DNA of 64,000 bases from contig OY726572.1 in assembly GCA_963383645.1 (NCBI GenBank), positions 67,029,738 to 67,093,737 of the forward strand, read 5' to 3'. How positions within the stretch are numbered: position 1 is the stretch's first letter; the number at the start of each line of letters is the position of its first letter. Positions 14,432-29,000 of this stretch are shown here, in pieces. The notes under the pieces were generated by a model. That model saw only the letters and a program-made list of their open reading frames with translations, was not told the DNA's origin and made no database searches. This stretch comes from Muscardinus avellanarius (lineage: Eukaryota > Chordata > Mammalia > Rodentia > Gliridae). Made by a program: the position numbers and the translations under genes.

Positions 14432-17400
14432 TTCATCAGTTTTCTATATTCATTCATGCATTCATTCATTCATTCATTCATTCATTCATTTTTGCGGTAC
14501 TGGAGATGGAACCCGGGGCATTCTACCTCCAAACTATATCCCCAGCTCTACTTTTTTTAATTCTTTATTTGGAAATAGGGTCTCACTGAGTTGCAAAGGG
14601 CCTCACTAAGTGGCTGAGACTGTCCACAAACCATGGCCTTCCTGTCTCAGCCTCCCGAATGCTGGGATTACAAGTGTGGGCTCTATACCTTTAAATCTCT
14701 TTTAGTCCGATATTTTCCAATAAGTAATAAATTAGAACCTTTGTACCAGTATTCTAGGTATTTAATTTCTTCTCGTTCTGAATATTGAATACTTATAACT
14801 TACTTAATTCTTCTTTCTTTCTTTCCTTCTTTCTTTTCTTTCTTTTTCTTTTGCCTTTCGCTGTGGAATTCTTTTTTGGATATATTACTGTTGAAATTCT
14901 ATGGAGTTAATAATCACAACTTTTCTCTATCTATACCCAATTGCCAGAAAAAAAGCCAATCCTATTGTGCCGAATACGTCTTTTCACACATGAATTCTAC
15001 ATTTTCATCTCTAGCTATAATTTTTGCCCTATTTATTTAACATTTTAGTGCAGATGATAATAAAATATCTCAATATGTCAAAAATGAAAAAAAAAAAAAC
15101 TTACCACTTCTATCTACCACTGTAGTCCAAGTGGCCATTATCTCTTAGGTGGACTGCTACAATGGCTACCAAATAGAATTTTCTTCTTCTACTCTTAATT
15201 ATTTATAGTGTATCATCCACACGATAGCATTAACTTTTTATTTTAATTTTTTGCGACACTGGGGATGAAACCTAGGGGCATACCCAAGATACATCCCCAA
15301 CCCTATTTTTTATTTTTAATTTTGAAACAGAGTCTCACTGAGTTGCAAAGATCCTCACAAAGTAGCTAAGGCTGTCTTTGAGTCCAAATGCTTGGATTAT
15401 AAGCATGCGCCACCACGCCCAGCTCAATATTAACTTTTGAAAGACAGATTGCCATAGCCGGGCATGGTGGTGTACATGTGTAATCCCAAGTATTTGGGAG
15501 GCTTAGACAGGATGAACGTAGTTTGCAGACAACCTCAGCTACTTAGTGAGGTGTTCTGCAACTCACTGGAATCCTGTTTCAAAATAAAAGAATAAGACTT
15601 CCGGGAAGATGGCGACCGAGAAAAGCGGGGCTTAAGAGCCCTGCTAACAACCAATCTCCATTACCACAAAATCAGTGCCTTTCATAGCCAGAAAACACCA
15701 TCACCAGAGAAACAAAAAAATCACCAGGCTCCAGAGAGAAAGCAGACTGAGAACAGAGCTCAGAGCCACAGAGGAGATACACCGGCCTCACGCCCGAGGA
15801 CGCGGCAGCAGCGTCATATTGCCGGAGGCAGTGAAAAATTCACTGGATGGCTACAGCAAGCTGAGGTGAGCCGCTGCGGAACAGCCAGGTATGATTTTTC
15901 AGCACAGGAAACATCTGAAGCTCCCAGTGGCTGAGTTCAGCACACACTGCAAGGACTCAGAGTGGAATTCAAAACCAAGAAGAAATAAGCCAGCCTCACG
16001 GCCGAGGGCGAAACAGCGGCGCCATATTGCCACCGGCGGCAGCAGCAGTGAATTCAATGAGTCCAGTACAGCTCCATCTGCGAACTCAAGAACAGTGAGT
16101 CAAATTGCGGGCCACAGAGGAGAAATCCCAGTACTGTACTCCCTAGGACTTGACCCAGTGGGGGAGTGGCGGTGGCAGAGATATCACACCATAGGAGAAC
16201 GTGCAACCTGGCACCCCCCATAGTCTAAAGCAGCCTCTATCGACTCCCTGGGTCAGAGACTCTGTGATACAACCCAGTAAAGGAGTAGTGGGGTCAGAGA
16301 TACTACAGACTCGAGATCCAGAGCACCTTAAGCAAAGTCACAGTGACCCAAGGGAAGAACCCAGAGAAGGCACAAACTTCCAAAATCATGGGAAAGAGGA
16401 ATAACACAAGAGCAATGAATGCCCACAACCCCACAACATCAGAACCCGATAAAACAGAAAATCAGAGATTGCTAGAAGATCAAATCAGGAAAATAACTGT
16501 AGAAATAATAGAGGTGTTTCAAAAAGAATTCAGAGAGAGCCAAAAAGAGATAAAGGATGCAATTAATGAAGTAAAGGCCTCAATTCAAAGCACAAACAGC
16601 CGATCAGACCACATGGAGAACAGAATCTCGCTCTTAGAAGATGATCATTCCAAAAATGAACGCATAGTTTCTAATCTAGAAAAAAATATCCAACAGCAGG
16701 AATCTGACATTGAAGAAATATGGGCCCATTTTAAGAGAGCTAACCTAAGAATAATTGGAATAGAGGAGGGAAAAGAAAGTGAAACCAAAGGGATCAACAA
16801 TCTCTTCAAGGAAGTAATAGCAGAAAAGTTTCCAAACATAGAGCAAGAGGTTGATACACAGATCCAGGAAACTTATAGAACTCCCTTTAGACAGGATCGG
16901 AGAAGAGGATCCCCACGCCACATAATTGTCAAAATGGCCAATGTGGAAGCCAAGCAGAGAATCTTAAAGGCAACAAAAACAAAGGGCCAAGTGACATTCA
17001 GAGGCAAACCAATTAGAATCACTCCAGACTTCCCAAACCAAGTCATGAGAGCCAGAAGGGCTTGGAGTAACATATTCCAAACTCTGAAAGAAAACAACTT
17101 CCAGCCAAAACTGTCCTACCCAGCAAAACTTTCTATCAAATTAGATGGAAAAATAAGAAGCTTCCATGACAAACAGAAACTGAAGGAATTTATGTCTTCA
17201 AAACCAGCGCTAGAGAAAATACTCAAAGAGATTAACTACAAAGAAGAAATAGGTAACACACACCGGAACCAGAGAAACAAGATTTTCCATCCAACAGACA
17301 ACTAAGATTGGTTATCTCTGCAGATTCATTATTTATGTTAGTCTTTTACCTATCTCTAAATTGTATTGTTTGCCTTTATTGTTGTTAATTTTTAGGATGT

Positions 17401-19688
17401 CTAGTTGGAATATTAATATACCTTCAGATATAGCATTTGGAAATATTTTATCCAATTCTATTAGTAACTTTTAACTCTGTTTACATTGTCTTTGATTATA
17501 CAATATTTTTTTATTTTTTAGGGAGTTTGTATACTCTTTTGTTGCCTGTGGCATTGAAATCATATCCAAGAAATCAATGCCAATTTCAATGTTCTGAGGT
17601 TTTATGAGCCAGCTTTTCTTCTAAAAGTTTATAGTCTTAAGATTTATATTTAGGTCTTTTATCTATTTTGAGGTAATACTTGTATATGGGATTAGGTAAG
17701 GGTCCAATTTTATTCTTTTCCATGTAATTATTATTTGTCAACAATATTTAGTTAAAAGATTATTATTTCCACCACCAAATGTTCGTGGAAACCTTGTCAA
17801 AAATAACTTGACAATATAGGGAAGAATTTAGCTCTAGGCTTTTATTTAACTCCAATGGTTTATATATCTGCCTTTAGAACAGTACTACACTGTTTCAATT
17901 ATTGTAGCTTTATATGGTTTGAAATCAGAAAATATATATCTTCTAGCTTTGTTCTTTTTCAAGATCGTTTTGGGTATCTAGAATCCATATTCCATATTAG
18001 GGTAGATTTTTTTCTGAAAAATAAATAAATATATGATAGTTTCACCTAAAAAATAGAAAAAAAATATTCTCTGATAAGAAAGAAAGCAAAAAGAAATATT
18101 GAAATGTTATCTTTAAGTCATCAAAAGCTTGGTATCAGACAAATGAAACTGTTATGTGAAATTATCATATTTAATTTTAGATAAATTGCTATAATACTAG
18201 ATGTCAACCACTAAGCCAAGCATGGTAAGGAGGGATGGGGAGGGAATGGGGTGGGGATCGGGTGGGGGCTGACTGGGTGATGTGTGCATGTATGTCTACA
18301 AAAGTTTGTATCCCACTATGATGTATGAATACAGTGCACCAATAAAAAATAAAAATAAAAAAAATAAATTAAAAAATAAAAAAATAAAAGAATAAAAAAT
18401 AGGGATGGGGGTATAGCTCAGAGGTAGAATGCCCCCAGATTCAATTCCCAGTATTACAAAATAAAATGGAAAAAAAATATTTCCCATACATTTTCTTTCC
18501 TGGAAAGAAAGTTTTTGTTCATGCTTATAACATTGCCTGGTATATAGCAGACACTATAAAAGCTTGTTGAATCAATGAGAGAATGAATGCATCTAATGTA
18601 TTATTCTAATACCTTTTGTGTGTATGTGTGTGTGTGTGGTACTAGGGATGGAACTCAGGGGGATTCTACGTAGGAGCTACACCTCCAGCACTGTTTTATT
18701 CTTTTATTATGAAATAGGGTCTCACACTAAGTTGCAGATGACCTCATTAAATGGCTGTGAACCTGTCTCAGCCTCCCAAGTACTGGGGTTAATAACATGA
18801 ACCACCATGTTTGGCTTTATTCTAATGCTTTTTGTACAGTTCTTTATAAAACTTAAGGGTTGTCTTTCCTGTACATCATGAACCCTAAGCCCAGAGAGTA
18901 AGTAATTTTTCTTTCTTTCCCAAAAAATCTACCAAACTAACACACAGTAGATACACAAGCATTATTTGTGCGGAGTAAACTAACAAACATATTCATTCTA
19001 AGAAGATGTGAGAGAGTGAGGAAAATCTTATGAACAAGAAAAGCTAATAATGCCAGCTGGATTATGTCACATATGGCAGAAAAAGAGGGAACTCTACAAG
19101 GAAATACCTGGAAGACCTTCTGATTCTTTCTACTCCTTTTCCAGCATAAAGGTTTCCATCTGCTAGGGAAAGTTTTCTGGAAACAGTAGCTTAGGAAAAT
19201 ACACAACATGTAGCTGTTATAATTGCTATGTTTATGTTGAGTTCTGGGTTAGCTAGTCTGAAACAGTCCTGGTAAAAATAAACCTTCGATGTGTTTTAAG
19301 CAATCAGTGTTTCCAATAAGCACTGTCGACATGACCTTTAGTGGTCTCCAGAACCTTTCCTTTACTAAGTATTTAACTGGCTGCTCAGCCCTATGGCTTC
19401 CCTCTCGCTTTCCTTTCCCTGCGCATTTTAAATGCTGAAGCAACAACAAAACACACAAAACGAGCTTCGTGAGGATTTCTGAACATAATTTGAACAGCCA
19501 AAAATACAAAAGTTGAGACAGGTTGTGGAACAAATGTCACTAAATAAAACATATTCCCTATATGCTAGACAAGTAGAAAGGAGCCTCCTACTCCAATTCC
19601 ATTAACTAACTCCCATTCTTCTTACCAGAAACATTTTTGCAAAATTTTTATGTATGTTCTGTAATAATGCTAGTGTTTGAGAGTAACT

Positions 19689-19722
<34 letters not shown>

Positions 19723-22670
19723 GTGGTACTGGGGGTGGAACCCAGAGGCTTTCTACCTCCGGGCTATACTCCCAGAGCAATTTTATATTTTATTTGGAAC
19801 AGGGTCTAAGTAGCTGAGGCTGGCTTCGAACCTGTGCGATCCTCCTATCTCAGCCTCCCAAGCACAGGGATTACAAGTATATACCACCACACCCGGTTTT
19901 AACTAATTCTTAATAAACTGCCTAAGGTCATTCTGAAGTTCTTAACGTTCTTATTCAAAATTTCAAAGTCATTCTTAGGAACTTCAAGAATTCCTTTCCT
20001 AGTCAGGCATGGTAATCCCAGCATTCAGAAGGCTGAGACCAGAGGATCCCGGTTCACGGATAGCCTCAGCTATTTACTGAGCCCTCTGCAACTCTGTGAG
20101 ACCCTGTTTCAAAATAAAAAATAAAAAATTGGGCAGGGGGGTATAGCTCGGAGGTCAAATGCCTCTGGGTTCTAGCCCCAGACCCGAAAAAAAAAAATGA
20201 ATTCCTTTCCTCATTAAAAAGGGTCAATAGTAACATACAGTCAGCACTCTCTTATCTATAGGTTCCACATCATTGGATTCAACCAAACACGGATTGAAAA
20301 TATTTTGGAGGGAAAAAATCACACCTATACTAAATTAGAATATAACAACTACCTACATAGCCCTTATATATGAGGTATTATGAGTAATCTCAAGATTTAT
20401 TATACGCAAATAAAATACAACCACTACTTGATATAAGGGGCTTGTACATATGCAAATTTTGGTATCCATGTGGGATGCTGGAACCAATCCTTCATGGATT
20501 CCAAGAGATGGCTATAATTAGACATTACTGAATAATTTTAAAGGAATGAGCAAGAAAATAATGTTTTATAATGAATTTTGCTTTATGTAATTTTAGTGGT
20601 AACTTGAAACAAACAATCCATAGTCACCTAATGAACATGTATCTCAGTCTAGCAGCTCAACTAACAACATGGGTACACAAAGAATATTGCACTTTTTCTT
20701 ACAAGAGAAAAATAGTACATCCAACCGATAGCTTTTTATCTCTCCTATAATAACAGTATAAATCAAATTTGATTTCTTCTCTTGTACCTACTCTCAAGGG
20801 AAGGTACCAACAAATACAGAAAGAGGATAAAAGTATGGGGAAAAGTAGGCTTTGGGGGACATAAACCATAGTTTCAACTCTAAAACTATATATTTAGTTA
20901 ACATCAATTTCTGAATTCTAAAAGGTAACAGAATTTGCTTCAAAATAAAAGCAATCAAGCCGGGCATGGTGGCACATGCTCGTAATCCGAGCATTGGGAG
21001 GCTGAGACCGGAGGATCACGATTCACAGACAATCTGAGCTACTTAGTGAGGACCTCTGCAACTCAGTGAGACCCAGTTTAATAATATAAAATAGGGCAGG
21101 GGGTATAGTTCGGAGGTCGAATGCCCCTGGGTTCCATCCTCAGACCCGCAAATAATAACAATAACAACAACAATAATAATAATAATAACAACAAATAAGA
21201 TTAAAAACAATCAAATAACAGCAATAATAAAAACTCAAACCATATAGGTTAATCTTTATGTAAGAATATATCTTCTTAACATTTTAGATATTGTCCTCTT
21301 AATTTTTCTGATTAATATCAATTTAAAGCTCACATGGTAATAATATAAAGGAGTTTATTACAGCTTTAATAAGCTAAAGCATTTACCCTCCAGAAATTCA
21401 TCAACCATTAACCTTTCTTCTGCTCTATGTAGTTTTTCCCATCTGAGCTAATATTAGATCAAAAACAAATGTTGTGGCCTTGTAAAATAATTGTGAAATT
21501 GCTAACAATACCAGCAAGGGAGGGAAATTCCTCATTAAAAGTTAAGATTTTGCTGGACATGGTGGCACATGCTTGTAATCCCAGTACTTGGGAGGTTGAG
21601 TCAGGAAGATTGCAGGTTCATGGCCAGCTTCAGTACTTAGTGAAGCTCTCACAACTTAGTGAGACCCTGTTTCAAAATAAAGAATAAAAAAAGATGGGGC
21701 TGCAGGTATAGCTCAGAAGTAGAGTGCCCCTGGGTTCAATCCCAGTTCTGAAAAAAAAAAGTTAAGATTTTAAAAATCAAATACAGAGTGATGGGAAGAG
21801 CTAAGTAGAAAATCTTAATTAAACTGATGGCAGGCATGACCATGATTGTTTAGACCACAACTTAGAACTCTTGAGTGTGATGGGATTGACTTAGAAAAGA
21901 GTCATGTTCAAGTACAACATATAAGGAAGGACTCAGAGGACACAGTTGAATACTTCTGTAGTTTTTTAAGTTTAAACACCAAATACTAATGCTGGCATTG
22001 GCTTTTACAAGAAAATTGAAAACAAAACTCTTCATAAGTACTTATTCTTAAGAGCATGTTATAAGTTATCTGAGGAAACGAAGCCATGCTAATACAATGT
22101 TCCAGACTATGCACACTTGAAACTGTCTATATTACTGTAGAGCTTCTTACCTTAAAAGTTGTGGTGCCATAGAGTTTGGTGGTGTGAACTGTTTCTGGAA
22201 GCACATTGGTGATATTGGTGATGAATTCTTCCAAGTACTTACAGGATTTCTCCAAGTGTGTTGTATTTATAATAATTTGGACAAGCTGGAAAATAATAAG
22301 CACAGGTAAAAGAATCATTTGATCACTGGCCAAGGATGAATGGCTCAGTTCGAGTCTGCTGGTACAAAATAAATGAAAGACATGATGGCAGAGGCCTCCA
22401 CGTCCTGCAAAGACGTGTTAAGGCATGGACTCACACATCCTTTCTTAAGAAGATTTCTCTGGTATTCCCCAAACATTTTTTATTTCTCTGTATATAACAA
22501 TACATAGAACTCAATTTTAAAAAAGAGGAGGAGGAAGAACAATAAGACTAAGGTAAGCGTTGTGTCACATGCCTGTAATCCCACTACTTGGGAGGCAAAG
22601 TCGGGGATTACAGGTTTGAAGCCAGCCTCAGCAATTTAGCAAGGTCCTCAGCAACTTAATAATACCCCCC

Positions 22671-22714
<44 letters not shown>

Positions 22715-23065
22715 ATATTTTTTAAGGCTGAAAGCGTAGCTGGAACATAGAATACCCTAAGGTTCAATATTCAGTTAAAAAAAATAGACTGATAACAAAA
22801 GGTGCTACTCTTTAGCATAGTATCAACCAATAAATGATTGCCAAATGAATTAAGCAAATAAAATTCTATTAAAAGCTAGGCGTGGTGGCACACGCTTGTA
22901 ATCCCAGTACTGGGGAGGCTGAGACAGGAATGCAGGTTCCTGGCCAGCCTCAGATACTTATTAAGGCCCTCCACAGCTTAATGAGATTCTGTGTCAAAAT
23001 AAAGAATAAAAAATAGGATTGGGGTCTAGCATGGAGGTAGAATGTCCTTGGGTTCTATCCCGAGT

Positions 23066-23098
<33 letters not shown>

Positions 23099-26000
23099 CC
23101 AAGAATAATTGATATAGCAACAAGAAATTTCAAAATTAGGCATGATGAACAGAGAGATGTTAGACTAGACTGCAGTATATTAACAAACTACATTAGTTAA
23201 TGGAAGAAAGAACATGGGCATTGAAATCAGAGACACCAGGAGATTCACTCAACAAATTACTGATTTTAAGGAAGCTTCTTAACTGTTCTAAGTGTGTTCC
23301 CTTATCAGTAAAATGTTAAGAATAATTTGTGACCCACAGGGTTATTGTGAAAATTAGTTATTCTGTTACTAATACTCAGTGGTAGAGTGCCCAATACACA
23401 TGAGTCCCTGATTTCAAACCCCACTACCACACATACACATGCACACACACACACACACATACTCCAGAGACAGTATTGGTAAGTCAAATTATCATGCATA
23501 TATTAATTGTGAAAGATGATAAGAAACTATAGTAATTATTACCAACACAGAATTAAGAACTTCACAATTCAAATGTATATAAATATTACTTTCATCTTAC
23601 TATCATAGTAATGAAAATTAAGTGATTTTTTCATCAATCATATAACTAACTAGAATTATAAAAATCCAAGTTATCTACTTTGAAATTATGGAGTTATCTA
23701 AGTGTGTTTCACAGGGCCTATTAGCCTAAGCATGAGCTGGCAGCCCCGGGGTCCCGTAGGTCTGTGTACATTTGGCTGAAATGTCAGGTTTGGGGTCTGC
23801 TATCAACCAGAACTCTCCATGCTTCATTCAATTCTACTCTTTATGAAAAAAAAAAAAAACCAAAGAAGTGGTATCTACTACTTGTTTCTTAACTACAGAA
23901 GTAACATTAAGTATTCATATTCCCAGAAGTCTAAAGGAATGGAATCTTCTCTGTCTCTTTAACTTCTCATTTTCATAAGAATGTCTGGCAGCAGGTAGGG
24001 AGAATTTTAGAATACAAGGCTATGGTTACTCTCGTGCAGTGATGGATGATCACGAGCCAGGACGAGAGAGAACAGACGCCACAATGGAGAAACTGGAATT
24101 ACAGAGCAGGGAGGTACTAAACATACTACCACCAGATGAGATTTAAAACGGTGTTTAAAAGTTTAAATTACACTTCAGCAAAATCACTGTGTCATGCTGT
24201 GAAATATTAAAAATCTGAGGAAGGCTATAATCAAAAAAGAACATTCTCACCTATTCCACAACACCTAGCGTGGGGCTACAGCACATGGCTCATTCGCAAA
24301 AACATAGGTGTCAGCTCATAATGACCATGCCTTTGTAATGAGCTGCACTGTGGAAAAAAGCAACGTTCCGCGCTAATAAGGATCAGCCTGAAGATCTTAG
24401 AAAAACAGCTATGTTTGAAACCAAACGAAGCAGGCAAGGACACAGAGATGCAGTTCCTGCGAAATCTCCCTCATGAAAAACTACGGCAACAGTAGGGCTA
24501 GATCTCCAAATTATTCCCCAGAATTCATCAGACAAATCTGTATACATCAACAACCTCTTTAGATTCATCAAAGTATGAATTTGGAGACTTTTAAAGTTTT
24601 GTATCAGAGACTACTACTCGCTTCTAAAATTACTCTAAACATTAGACTTTTAACTTTTAAGTGCTCTAGAAAAAAGTTCCACCCAAGTTAGCAATTCAAC
24701 ACCCTCATGCTTTCATTATGTTTCTCCTACAGAGAAGGACGAAAATCATTTAAAAATATTTAAACTGTCTAAATTAAATCACTCTTCTTCCTGAGTTAAA
24801 GCAGCCTATTGGCAAGGTTGTCTTGATGTGGAAGCAAGAAAAGTAAGAGAGTTAATTTGGAGAATTTCTATTTTAAAATCAGCATTGCTTATAGGGAACA
24901 TATTCTGTCTATCAAAAGATATTCTAATAATAAGGAGAAATTGTGTCATGTTATCGAAATAAAGAACAGTGGCAGTCAAAGAGAAAATTGTCCTGTTTTG
25001 TAGGATACTGGCAGTTAAAAAAAAAAAAAGGAGGTGGCTTCACTGGGTACAGTAGTAATTTCCCATGACTTTTTAAAAGATCTGTCAACACAAAAGATCA
25101 ACATGAATTACACCAATTGGCTGTCAGTCACTTTTGAAATGTTTCATTGCTGAGCACAGAATAGACTATTAAAACACTCTAGGATTACAGTAGATACCAT
25201 GTCATTTTCAGAGGGAATATTGTCTGTTAATGAGGTCTAAGTGATCTCTACTTCTGAATGACAGCTACCAAAATCCTTACAAGGGCATTTATAAATACAA
25301 AGCCAGAGCTTTGGGGGTAATTTTGAACTTTAGGATGAAATTAAGCAATTTCAGATATCATCTTTCATTGGAATTTGAGCTCTTTTGATGATCTTTTTAA
25401 TCCCCAATTCCCAATCCAAACTGTCCTTAAAAATTGTTTCAAGGACAATCTAAACTGTCCTAAAATTGTTTTTAACACATTACATATTGCTTATCTCTTA
25501 TACCAAGTTCTATAAAAACTGTTCAGAAAAAGAAAATATTATAAAACAAACAGCCACCTCTCACCAGTAAATGGCAGAAGTCACTTAAGTTAAAAACCAA
25601 AGGGAATCAGAAAAAAAATTTTGAGTCACCTTCCTAATACCAAAGAGAATCTACTGTGAAAGGAACAGTGTACACTGTGGAAATCTCGTCTTCTCCTACC
25701 CTCCTCCAAACACCCCAGTGGAACACAAACCATGATGTCAGATGTTCTATTTTTAACAAACTCCAGAGAAGAAAATGTCCTGTCATCTTCAGTAGTATAA
25801 GACTAAGCCCTAAATTCCAAATAGAGGTTTCCGTTCCCATCTATGGATTACTCCTAGAGTATATGTAACTACTCATGTTAGCTTGTATTTAACTTGTATG
25901 TGTTTAGCTTGTATTCAAAAACAGAGAACCCAGTGCACTGAAACTTCAAGAGGACTAACCCAAAGCAAGAAAACACACACCTCTGATGCCTCCAAACTGT

Positions 26001-29000
26001 CACATTTGCAAAGACAAAAAAAAAAAAAAAAAAAAAACTAAAGAGCAGCATTATTCTCATTTACAAAAATGAATTACCCCTAAGACTTCAGGAGACTTTA
26101 TTTCTTCTTCACCACAGCCAGGGTATGAAAAGCTAGGTCAACTTCTCACTTCCTACCATTTCCAAGACTAAAACATCAAAACCTATTAAAACACACAGAT
26201 CTGCCAGTTCCAAAATAAAAGGTCTAATACAAAGTTCTACTTTAAAGACTTAAGTGTAAAATATTCTAACACAATGTGAGCAATACCACTGCTGTTAATA
26301 CAGCCAGAGTTGAGTGGTATGTGAAAGACAAATAAAAGGCTAGAGCCAAAGGGTCATGAATCTGAATGATGCTAAAAACAAAGGATAAACGCAAAGCACT
26401 GTCACTTCTTCAGATTTCCTGGGGCACTGCTGTGGTTATACAAACACAACTTCCCAATATGCTGGCATTGATAGTAACAATAGGAACTCTCGACTTCTTT
26501 AACTTTGCCCTGAGAAACAACCTATTTACTTTTTTTCTTTCCCTCTTTTCACCAGTTAAGAGCCTTCTATGCATCAAGGGGTTGGGATACAGCTATACAC
26601 CACCATACACACAAAGTACCTGGTTTCATAAAGATTATAATAAATATAGATACATATAAACGTAAAGAAAATATTCATACTGCCATAAACACTGTGCATA
26701 GAAAAGAGAATAAGGGGCAAAACAGGGATGATAGTTCATTATTTTGAAGTAGGGTGACCAGGAAAGGACTCTTTAAGAAAATGACATGCGTATGGCAACT
26801 TAAAGGTATAAATGTTTCTATAATCTATATTATATATACTAGTTTTAACCCAATATATATCTTAAAGTTTTCTATTAACTCTATGTAGGGAAGGGTGCTA
26901 GAGATTTAACCCAGGGGTGTTTTACCTCCAAGCTATGCCACAGCCATATTTTATTCTTTATTTGGAAACAGGGGCTCACTAAATTGCTGAAAGTCTTGAA
27001 AAAGTTGCTGAGGCTGGCATCCAACCTGTTGATCTTCCTGTACTGTGGTCTCCTAAGTACTGAGATTACAAGCATACAACACTATGCCCAGCTATTAATA
27101 TACTCTTCATGAAGAAGTGGGATTTCCTTTGATTCATGTTAAAACTTTATTTCAAATGTAACTATACTGAAATTAATAATCTGCTTTGTAATTTTTCTCT
27201 CCATCATAATATTGTTAATTATTGGAGAATGAAAAAAGCAAAAGATTAGAATTTTTAAAAATCATTCAAAGCTTATTTTCATCTTATTTTAAAGGAAAAC
27301 TTATTTCAAACTTATCTCAAAGCTTATTTCAAAATTCTTACTGGTGACTGACTAATCTCACTTAGCTAGGGATAAAATGGGTCCTAGGAGGAACTCTAGA
27401 ACAAGTAGTAGAAATATAGATGAGCAAATAAAGTGACCTAACTGAGGGGGATGGAAGGGGGAAAGAGGGACATTCCCTAATTTACATGATGTACATTCAC
27501 AAACATATCAAAGTCAATCACTAAGCCAAACATGAGAAGGAGGGAGGGGAAGGGAATGGGGAAGGGCTAAATGAGTGATGTGTGCATGTATGCCTCTACC
27601 ATCTTGCACCCCATTAAGATGTATGACTACAATGCACCAGTAAAAAAAAAAAATTCTTACTGGTTATATGGCCTTAAATAATTACTCATATTCACTATCT
27701 TTTGTCATCTTAAAAGTGAAATATGACACCAATGTCATATCAAAGAAATGATAAATGTATTCCAGATAATTACATGTAAATGATAAGGAATCAAGTATAA
27801 TGTAAACCCAATTTCCAAGAACTCTTACTGATATGGCTTGTTTTTTGTTATTGGTTTGTTCTGTTGTGTTTGTTGTTTTGTGTGTGGCACCGGGGCTGAT
27901 CCCAGGGGAATTCTATCTCCGAGGTACACCCTCAGCCCTATTTTTTAAATGTTGCTGAGGCTCTCACTAAGTTACTGAGGCTAGTGTTGAACTTGAGATT
28001 CTCCTATCTCAGAACCCAAGTAGTAGAATTACAGGCAAGTACCTCCATGCGCAACTAGTTTATCTTAATGAGATATCTCATTCTCATCTTCTGGCTTCTT
28101 CTTAATTCAAAAATTCTGTTTTCTACTAACACTGACATTGCTGCCTGCCCAGATCTCTTAATGATACAACCAGTTTGTGTTGACTATTTACTACTCAAAG
28201 TACTAGCATGTTCATTGAATCCTCACAACAATACTACGAAATGCATGCCATTGTTCCCAATTTACACAAAAAGCTAAGTAATTCACCCAAGAACACAACT
28301 AATCAGAGAAGGGCCAACTGGAACCCACACATCTTTGTTAGGATAGATATTCTCAAACAGATCTCAACTGTTCTTTCCACAGACCTGGAAGAAGCAGCCT
28401 TAGAAAAACCGGTGCACTGGCTGAACACAACAGGGAGAGTCACATAAGGTGTGAGAGAGAACTGAAAGGGGATGTTGAACTGACCTAACATGTGGAAGCA
28501 AAGAAGCCATGAAAAAAGCAGGAAGACAATATGCACAGAGAAAATGGAAAGAACGTAAGACAGAAAAAGAAGAAATTACTTAGCATCTAACCCCAAACAA
28601 GACAACCAGCCAGACAGACATTAGCTTCCAGGAACTTAGTCCAAAAGGTTATATTCTGAAGGAGGATTCTACAAGCTTTGTATGCTTGTAATGGTTCCAT
28701 TATTTGAGTAGACTTCTGCTCCCTGACATAGACCATTCCTAAGTAGAACTAGTTTCATGTTGTTATGCGCCTCCTGTAAAATCTCTATCTTTGTTAAAAT
28801 GGAATAATTAAATCAATATGAAAGGCAGTACAATCCAGTAAAAGTGAATCATTAAAAAAAGATTTATGTCTCATTTCTACTATTTTGCTAGCTGTATGAC
28901 CTCAAGCAATCTCCCTGAACTTTAATTATGCTTTCTATAAAATGGGAATAATAATACATGCCAAGCCTGCTTCAAATGTTACTGTACTGAATGAAACTGT

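Larger units (their letters stand above)
15596..18380 (+). mobile_element. Composite L1-derived retroposon: 5' UTR, ORF1, antisense old-L1 segment, L1 3' end
   Basis: Flanked by a perfect 15-bp duplication, AAAATAAAAGAATAA, at 15581-15595 and 18381-18395. Left to right: a GC-rich 5' UTR of about 790 bp starting GACTTCCGGGAAGATGGCG; an intact 305-codon ORF1; about 0.9 kb without ORF2, of which 17400-18010 matches an old L1 ORF2 3' region in antisense; an L1 3' end at 18203-18345 ending GTGCACCAATAAAA; and an A-rich tail. L1s are normally 5'-truncated, so an element with a complete 5' end and no ORF2 is unusual. ORF1-only half-L1 (HAL1) elements are a known precedent. Without ORF2 it would have needed reverse transcriptase in trans. 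Confidence 0.82.

Noticed and set aside
16343..16387. Upstream in-frame ATG giving a 320-aa ORF1
   Set aside because: The extra 15 residues look like translated 5' UTR. Family proteins start MGK(K/R), as at 16388.
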